NCBI RefSeq assembly: GCF_025060755.1
Contig: NZ_JANYUY010000019.1
Span: 55,612 to 119,611, forward strand
DNA from: Paenibacillus doosanensis
GTDB taxonomy: Bacteria > Bacillota > Bacilli > Paenibacillales > NBRC-103111
Reading direction: 5' to 3'
DNA: 64,000 bases
Shown here one piece after another: positions 59,907 through 64,000 of this stretch. The notes under the pieces are model-generated. The model made no database searches. It was not told the DNA's origin and worked only from the letters and a program-made list of their open reading frames with translations. Position 1 is the first letter of the stretch; each line of letters starts with the position of its first letter. The translations under genes and the position numbers were made by a program.

Positions 59907-60737
59907 TTACAACGTGATTTTGCCGGCCATCACCCGGCTTACGATTTCCAGAACGGCCGCGCGGTTCAGCTTGCTTTTACCGGCGGTGATCGCCTTCAGC
60001 GTGCCGTGCGCCAGCGCCAGCGGAATGCTGCAGAAGTTGAGCACGGGGCCGCGTTTCAGGTCGGCGATATATTCGTCGGCCAGCTGCAGATTTTTGCGCG
60101 TGTATTGAATCATCTCTTCCATGCCCCAATGCTCGGGGAAGAAGCTGACCCCTCTTGTGGAGTCGTCCATCCGATTGCTTAAAATATTGACGGCTTGAAG
60201 CCCGCGGCCGAACGCCACGGCTTTGACGCGATCGGTTTGCGTTCCGTCGTACCACATCCACAGATCGGACAGCAATTCCCCTACCGCTCCCGCCACGCAA
60301 TACGTATAGTGGTCCAAATCCTCTTCCGTCCGGATCGCCCACCGCTTCTCCACCCATTCGGCCATACCTTCCGCCATGACGGCCGTGCTTTGCAGAACGG
60401 TGTCCATAATCGATTCGGGGCAGACGGCGACCCAATCGTTCAGCCGCAGCGTAACCTCGGGAAGCATGTCCTCGTGCGGGGCGAAAAGCGCTTGCAATTT
60501 CGTTTCGCGTTCATTCTCGCGCAAAATGCGGCCTACGCCGAGCAGCAGCTCCACCTTAAGAGCGGAGGCCAGCTCCGGATGGTCTTCTATTTCATCGATT
60601 GCCCGCATGCATAAATAAGCCGAAGCGACAGCCTCCTTCAAACCGGGAACCAAGCGGCTGATCGGGATATAAAACGTTCTGCTAGTTGATGCCAACATAT
60701 CCATGGAATCCTTCGTTAAATCTTTCGTCCTGTTCAC
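59907..60737 (-). CDS. Squalene/phytoene synthase family protein
   Basis: 276 residues. Isoprenoid head-to-head synthase fold: it starts TFYIPISRLVPGLKEAVASAYLCMRAIDEIEDHPEL with the first Asp-rich motif (DEIED), and a second acidic motif NRMDDSTRGVSFFPE in place of the usual DxxED of phytoene or squalene synthases. Such enzymes join two prenyl diphosphates in carotenoid or hopanoid/sporulene-type routes. No desaturase or cyclase is adjacent. The start is a GTG six bases after GGAGG. The product is unknown. Confidence 0.85.
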   Translation of the reverse strand: MNRTKDLTKDSMDMLASTSRTFYIPISRLVPGLKEAVASAYLCMRAIDEIEDHPELASALKVELLLGVGRILRENERETKLQALFAPHEDMLPEVTLRLNDWVAVCPESIMDTVLQSTAVMAEGMAEWVEKRWAIRTEEDLDHYTYCVAGAVGELLSDLWMWYDGTQTDRVKAVAFGRGLQAVNILSNRMDDSTRGVSFFPEHWGMEEMIQYTRKNLQLADEYIADLKRGPVLNFCSIPLALAHGTLKAITAGKSKLNRAAVLEIVSRVMAGKITL

Positions 60738-60869
60738 CGATGACCTCCGATAATGTTAAATGTCGTAAGATAGCAACTATGACCTCTTTATATCATAGCT
60801 TTTCTTCTTTATGGAGGCAAATATACGGTCATTTTTATTTTCTGCTGCGTGGCATTGCGGGAAGCAATC

Positions 60870-60898
60870 ATTTCCACCGATGCGATCGTGTTATATAA
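60870..60898 (+). promoter_or_regulatory. Candidate promoter of the ParB-like gene
   Basis: TTTCCA (60870-60875), a 17-bp spacer and TATAAT (60893-60898); moderate -35, perfect -10. About 60 bp upstream of the start codon. Confidence 0.45.
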
Positions 60899-60958
60899 TA
60901 AACTTATACTTCCTCCGCCGGAAGCGTGGAGCCAAGAATCAAGGATAGGAGAATACAT

Positions 60959-62041
60959 ATGGAAATTATTAATATTGCAACCGATTTGATCGATGAAGAT
61001 AAGGAACAGCCCAGATATCAGTTTGCCGAAGAATCGCTGCAGGAATTAATGAATAGCATCGAGGAGCTGGGTCTGCTGTCCCCGATAAAAGTCAGGGCGC
61101 TCGACGGCGGGCGGTACAAAATCATTTACGGCAACCGCCGCTACAAAGCCTGCAAAGCTCTGGGCCGCGCCTCCATCCCGTGTATCGTATCCGCCGTTAC
61201 CAACGAGCTGGATATTTATTTGGAGCAAATTGCGGAAAATTTGACGCGGGAAGGCTTCTCCCCGATTGAAGAAGCCGAGGCGTTCCACAAGCTGATGAAC
61301 GATCCGAAATTCAGCAGCTCGGTCAAATATTTGTCCAGCAAGCTCGGCAAGCCCGAGTCGTATATCAAGAACAAATGCGAACTGCTCAAATTCGGCAATG
61401 CCGTGAAAAAAATGATCGTAGGCGGCACGGAAATCCGCAAAGACGCTCTGACCGAAGAGCAGCTGCTGCCGATCAAGGATTTGCCGCTCGAACACCGCGA
61501 CCCGCTCGCCAAAATTATCGCCCGCGACGAGCTTCCCGTCAGCGACGTCAAGAAAATCGCCCGCCTTTTCAAGGACAAGAGCATCTCCTCCGGCACGAAG
61601 GACAAGCTGCTGTATAAATCGGGACCGGAGCTGATCGAAACGTGGTCGGTCTTCGAGCAGAATAAAGCCGAGCGGACCAAGCCGTCTCAGCCGAAAGCTG
61701 CCGCGGCCAAGAAGGAGAAACCGGAAGAGGCACAGAACTCCGGGCTGCCGGCAACGCCCCCGGCGGCTGCAGCGACTGCAACCGCCGCTTCGATCGGATC
61801 GTCCGAGATAGCTTCGGCTTCTCCGTCTCCTCTCGAAAGCAAGCTGCGGTCCTTGCTGACCGCCTTGCCGGCCAACACCCCGCTTCCTGCGGATTGGACA
61901 CAGCTTCCTCCGGAGGCGCAGGAGCGGCTATTGGGCGATGTGCACACGCTGATCGACACGCTGGAGAAGCAGCTCAAGGAATGGAGGCAAGTCAAGGAGC
62001 TGGCCTCCTCCGCTCCGGTCGCCGCCGGACTGCAGGAGTAA
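60959..62041 (+). CDS. ParB/RepB/Spo0J family DNA-binding protein (orphan)
   Basis: 360 residues. N-terminal ParB/Srx fold with the CTP-binding motif GNRRYKA in place of GERRxxA, then the conserved ENLTREGFSPIEEAEAF, a helix-turn-helix region (LSSKLGKPESYIKNKC) and a Ala/Pro-rich linker to a C-terminal helical tail (about 295-360). No parA is adjacent. It may be a second ParB with its own target, like Noc, but no parS site was recognised here. GGAG precedes the ATG (seven bases). Confidence 0.85.
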   Translation: MEIINIATDLIDEDKEQPRYQFAEESLQELMNSIEELGLLSPIKVRALDGGRYKIIYGNRRYKACKALGRASIPCIVSAVTNELDIYLEQIAENLTREGFSPIEEAEAFHKLMNDPKFSSSVKYLSSKLGKPESYIKNKCELLKFGNAVKKMIVGGTEIRKDALTEEQLLPIKDLPLEHRDPLAKIIARDELPVSDVKKIARLFKDKSISSGTKDKLLYKSGPELIETWSVFEQNKAERTKPSQPKAAAAKKEKPEEAQNSGLPATPPAAAATATAASIGSSEIASASPSPLESKLRSLLTALPANTPLPADWTQLPPEAQERLLGDVHTLIDTLEKQLKEWRQVKELASSAPVAAGLQE

Positions 62042-62053
62042 AGCTTAGAGCGG

Positions 62054-62089
62054 CCGGCTTCCGCCGCAAAGCTTCGAAGCCGGGGTTTT
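62054..62089 (+). terminator. Intrinsic terminator after the ParB-like gene
   Basis: CCGGCTTC (62054-62061) pairs with GAAGCCGG (62076-62083), then GGTTTT. Confidence 0.75.
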
Positions 62090-62101
62090 ATCACGGAGAA
62101 G

Positions 62102-62145
62102 AAGGGGTATCTGTCAAGTCTTCTTAGGACTTGCAGAAACCCCTT
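62102..62145. terminator. Hairpin between ParB-like and phosphotransferase genes
   Basis: AAGGGGT (62102-62108) pairs with ACCCCTT (62139-62145); further stems TCTG/CAGA and CAAGTC/GACTTG inside. It can serve both convergent genes. Confidence 0.7.
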
Positions 62146-62173
62146 TGTTGTCCAAGCCGGATGAATGAACCCC

Positions 62174-63088
62174 TTAACGTTGGCTCAGCCAATGCGTCAA
62201 GTCTTCATGAAATGCCGCCGCTCCATTCCGGCCGGCCGACCGCAGCAGGCGAAGCATTGCCGCAGCTCGCCACACGGCCCGGAACTCGCCGCTTGCAGGC
62301 GCTTCCAAAGTATATCCTTCAAAAATATGCCGTTGATCTTCGCTCGAACCCCACGATACCAAATCAAATGCGGGATGGCTGATGTAGGCGTCGCCAAAAT
62401 CGATCAATCCGGAGAACGCTTTACTTTCCGGATAAACAAACGTATGCGGCGGTCCCGGATTGGCGTGAAGCGCAACCGTCTCCGCATGGGACGGGAGAGA
62501 ATCGAGAATTTGACCGGCCGCTTGCTCCACCGTGATCGTCAGCGTCCAGCCGGGCGGTCTGTCCCCCAAACGCTCCACCGCGGCGGCGAGCTGCTGCTCA
62601 ATCGAGCTCTTGATATCGGTTTCGCGAAGACTTCCCTGAAAGAACGGGCTTTCTTTAAACGGTGCTTGGTCCAGCTGATGAATATACCGCAGCATTTGTC
62701 CCAAATCGCGCATCACCCGGCTCCGTTCCTCGCCTTGGAGATCAAGCCAGCGCGCCGCGACCCCCGGCATTCGCGTCATAACGGTGTATTCGACGCCGTC
62801 CTCCGTTCCGTAGCCCAGTACCCGGGGAACCTGTATCCGTTCATCCGCCTGCAGCTGATGAAGAAAGAAGACCTCTTTATGTAAGCTGGTTTGAGGACGT
62901 ATTTTGGACGGGCGCTGCGTTTTTAGCACAATGTCCTCACCGATCATATAAGTGCGGGCCCGATTTCCCGTTTCATCAACCTGTCTGACTTCCCGGGCCT
63001 CCGGAACGTGTTTCTGCACCAAGCCGAGAACGATCTCGTTACTGAGCACCGGGTCTGCCGCAATATCTCTATCCTTATCCTTGCGCAT
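62174..63088 (-). CDS. Phosphotransferase (APH-like) family protein with degenerate catalytic motif
   Basis: 304 residues. Overall APH/kinase-like fold: YTVMTRMPGVAARWL (hinge region) and SGLIDFGDAYISHP (DFG-type metal motif). The catalytic loop is HANPGPPH in place of HGDxxxxN: Asp has become Asn and Asn has become His. In true kinases the Asp is the base, so catalysis as usual is doubtful; it may bind a ligand only or use another mechanism. GGAGG is seven bases before the ATG. A single gene, opposite to parB. Confidence 0.7.
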   Translation of the reverse strand: MRKDKDRDIAADPVLSNEIVLGLVQKHVPEAREVRQVDETGNRARTYMIGEDIVLKTQRPSKIRPQTSLHKEVFFLHQLQADERIQVPRVLGYGTEDGVEYTVMTRMPGVAARWLDLQGEERSRVMRDLGQMLRYIHQLDQAPFKESPFFQGSLRETDIKSSIEQQLAAAVERLGDRPPGWTLTITVEQAAGQILDSLPSHAETVALHANPGPPHTFVYPESKAFSGLIDFGDAYISHPAFDLVSWGSSEDQRHIFEGYTLEAPASGEFRAVWRAAAMLRLLRSAGRNGAAAFHEDLTHWLSQR

Positions 63089-63191
63089 CGCTCTTCCTCC
63101 CTTATGACGGATTATTCCTTCAAGTGCGTTATTTTGCGTAACGCCCGCCGGCAGCCGTTACGGCAGCCGAAGGATGCAGAGGGGCGGAGAC

Positions 63192-63518
63192 TTACTTGCC
63201 CGAGCCTTCTTTTACCGCCTTCACTTCGTACATATTCACGGTGGTGCTGATCACGTACTCCGGCTTCGGTTTGCCGTGGTTTTGCCGGTGCCCTTGAATA
63301 TGAACGTCGCTCTTCTCCCAATTTTTCCAGTCCTCTACCGATCTCCAGCGAATCATTACGACGACTTCTTCCGTCTCGTCCTGCTTTTTACGGTTGACCA
63401 TGACGGTTTTGTCGATCAATCCCTCCATAGCATCCATCGGACTTTCTTTGGTAAAGCGTTCAACGACCAAATCTGCGCTACCTTTTTGCACAACGATCGT
63501 TCTGGTTTGAATTAACAT
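63192..63518 (-). CDS. IsdG/HmoA-type haem-degrading or ABM-domain monooxygenase
   Basis: 108 residues, ferredoxin-like antibiotic-biosynthesis-monooxygenase fold: strands VVVMIRWRSVEDWKNWEKS (with the Trp region) and the His of QGHRQ as possible haem ligand. In IsdG/HmoA proteins the triad is Asn-Trp-His; the Asn near the N-terminus is not obvious (TRTI). It would free iron from haem. AGGAGG precedes the ATG. A strong palindromic operator upstream is shared with a PepSY-type membrane gene on the other side. Confidence 0.75.
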   Translation of the reverse strand: MLIQTRTIVVQKGSADLVVERFTKESPMDAMEGLIDKTVMVNRKKQDETEEVVVMIRWRSVEDWKNWEKSDVHIQGHRQNHGKPKPEYVISTTVNMYEVKAVKEGSGK

Positions 63519-63549
63519 AGGAAGACCTCCTCTTAGTGTATGAAAAAAA

Positions 63550-63590
63550 TTATACGATATATCGCTATTTTATAACGATATATCGTATAA
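63550..63590. promoter_or_regulatory. Double palindromic operator upstream of the monooxygenase gene
   Basis: TTATACGATATATCG (63550-63564) and CGATATATCGTATAA (63576-63590) are perfect inverted copies; each also contains the 10-bp palindrome CGATATATCG, 21 bp (two turns) apart. Suits a dimeric TetR- or PadR-type repressor. No such regulator gene lies beside it within the window. Confidence 0.6.
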
Positions 63591-63605
63591 GGTCAATGTG
63601 ACATT

Positions 63606-63866
63606 TTATCGATGGAGGCTTTCAGCCGCTCTTTTATTCCTGCTTCTTCTTTGCGCTCTTAACGTCTGAAGCGACAGCGAAATGCCGGTGACGGTTAATA
63701 TAATTAATCCGACGGCCGTAACGTCGGCAAGCCATTTGACATTGACAGATCCGACTCGTCCTTCATGCAGACCGTGAATGAATCCGACGAATGAATTTCC
63801 CTGCTGCCCGAAACCGCCCGCGGGCTTCCCTTGCTGTCCGCCGCCGCTGGACGCGGCCCCTTTCAT
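63606..63866 (-). CDS. PepSY-type small membrane protein
   Basis: 86 residues. After a Gly/Gln-rich stretch (about 5-28) the sequence FVGFIHGLHEGRVGSVNVKWLADVTAVGLIILTVTGISLSL matches the C-terminal end of PepSY-associated membrane proteins, with one membrane helix and a basic tail (QRRSRNKRA). Such proteins accompany iron or haem uptake. The start is the ATG with GAGGAGG nine bases upstream. It precedes the monooxygenase gene in the same direction (gap about 88 bases) and could be co-transcribed with it. Confidence 0.6.
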   Translation of the reverse strand: MKGAASSGGGQQGKPAGGFGQQGNSFVGFIHGLHEGRVGSVNVKWLADVTAVGLIILTVTGISLSLQTLRAQRRSRNKRAAESLHR

Positions 63867-63916
63867 ATTGTCTCCTCCTCGTATAGTATTTCTAGAACCA
63901 AGTTTTAAGCCGATTT

Positions 63917-63936
63917 CCAGTTCCCATGGGAACTGG
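63917..63936. repeat. 20-bp perfect palindrome
   Basis: CCAGTTCCCATGGGAACTGG, about 50 bp upstream of the PepSY-type gene. A CGATTTCCAGT motif occurs at its left edge and again at 63949. Possible operator. Confidence 0.4.
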
Positions 63937-64000
63937 CCGCAAACTTTTCGATTTCCAGTAAATCGCACCTTGAAAATTGCAAAAGGGACTGGACTTTCCC

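Noticed and set aside
1..64000. CRISPR arrays, tRNA, rRNA, insertion sequence transposases
   Set aside because: No regularly spaced repeats, no clover-leaf or rRNA-like sequence and no transposase motif were seen on either strand.

Overview
The window (64 kb, moderate GC, no rRNA or tRNA seen) looks like chromosome of a spore-forming Gram-positive of the Paenibacillaceae (Paenibacillus/Cohnella type). The pointers are a gerA-type germination operon, a CgeB spore-surface protein, a SpoIIP-type amidase, sequences resembling sigma-K, sigma-G, sigma-D and Spo0A sites, a YesMN/LplABC-style sugar system, and purine-rich ribosome binding sites with frequent TTG/GTG starts. Most genes are on the minus strand. 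No rRNA, CRISPR array, prophage or plasmid backbone was recognised.

Layout. 1-3.9 kb: an anaerobic molybdoenzyme locus (molybdopterin oxidoreductase cut by the window edge, cytochrome-b-like membrane subunit, moaA, and a moeA that seems to lack an internal segment). It is driven by two promoters, each with a Fnr box exactly 41.5 bp from the inferred start. 4-11.9 kb: a kinase-like phosphotransferase, then a surface-glycosylation group (CgeB, GT2, GT4, a secreted-looking unknown protein), a truncated VOC gene, and a PadR regulator with a macrolide-type glycosyltransferase. 12-20 kb: HtrA, a YerD-like glutamate synthase domain protein, a cation efflux protein behind a leader/attenuator, and a SWIM/SNF2 helicase. 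20-24.7 kb: an SLH protein, a small secreted protein and a membrane diguanylate cyclase with paired Spo0A-like boxes.

22-38 kb is the most unusual part. A lone tyrosine recombinase (24.9-25.8 kb) lies among three nearly perfect palindromes built like dif sites (11-6-11) but with XerD-type half-sites on both sides. A different 32-bp palindrome sits in the recombinase leader. Two near-identical 243-bp structured, apparently non-coding repeats lie 11.2 kb apart in the same orientation, each followed by an intrinsic terminator. The genes in between are a GNAT enzyme, a SH3-SpoIIP amidase, an amidase, an XPD/DinG-type helicase, a YjfB motility protein, an AAC(3)-type acetyltransferase, SpeD, an aromatic acid exporter-like protein and a methyltransferase.

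37.9-41.7 kb: a gerABC-type germinant receptor operon behind a sigma-G-like promoter. 41.8-46 kb: a BmrCD-like heterodimeric ABC exporter preceded by a leader peptide and terminator, as in ribosome-mediated attenuation. 46-50 kb: a YdjM-family protein, an M3 oligoendopeptidase, a Gln-rich protein and a 2-hydroxyacid dehydrogenase. 50.4-59.7 kb: one minus-strand run of response regulator, sensor kinase, solute-binding protein, two permeases and two CxPxR sulfatases, which reads as an uptake and desulfation system for a sulfated glycan. 59.9-64 kb: a squalene/phytoene synthase-like protein, an orphan ParB-family protein, a phosphotransferase without the usual catalytic Asp, and an IsdG-like monooxygenase with a PepSY-type membrane protein around a strong palindromic operator.
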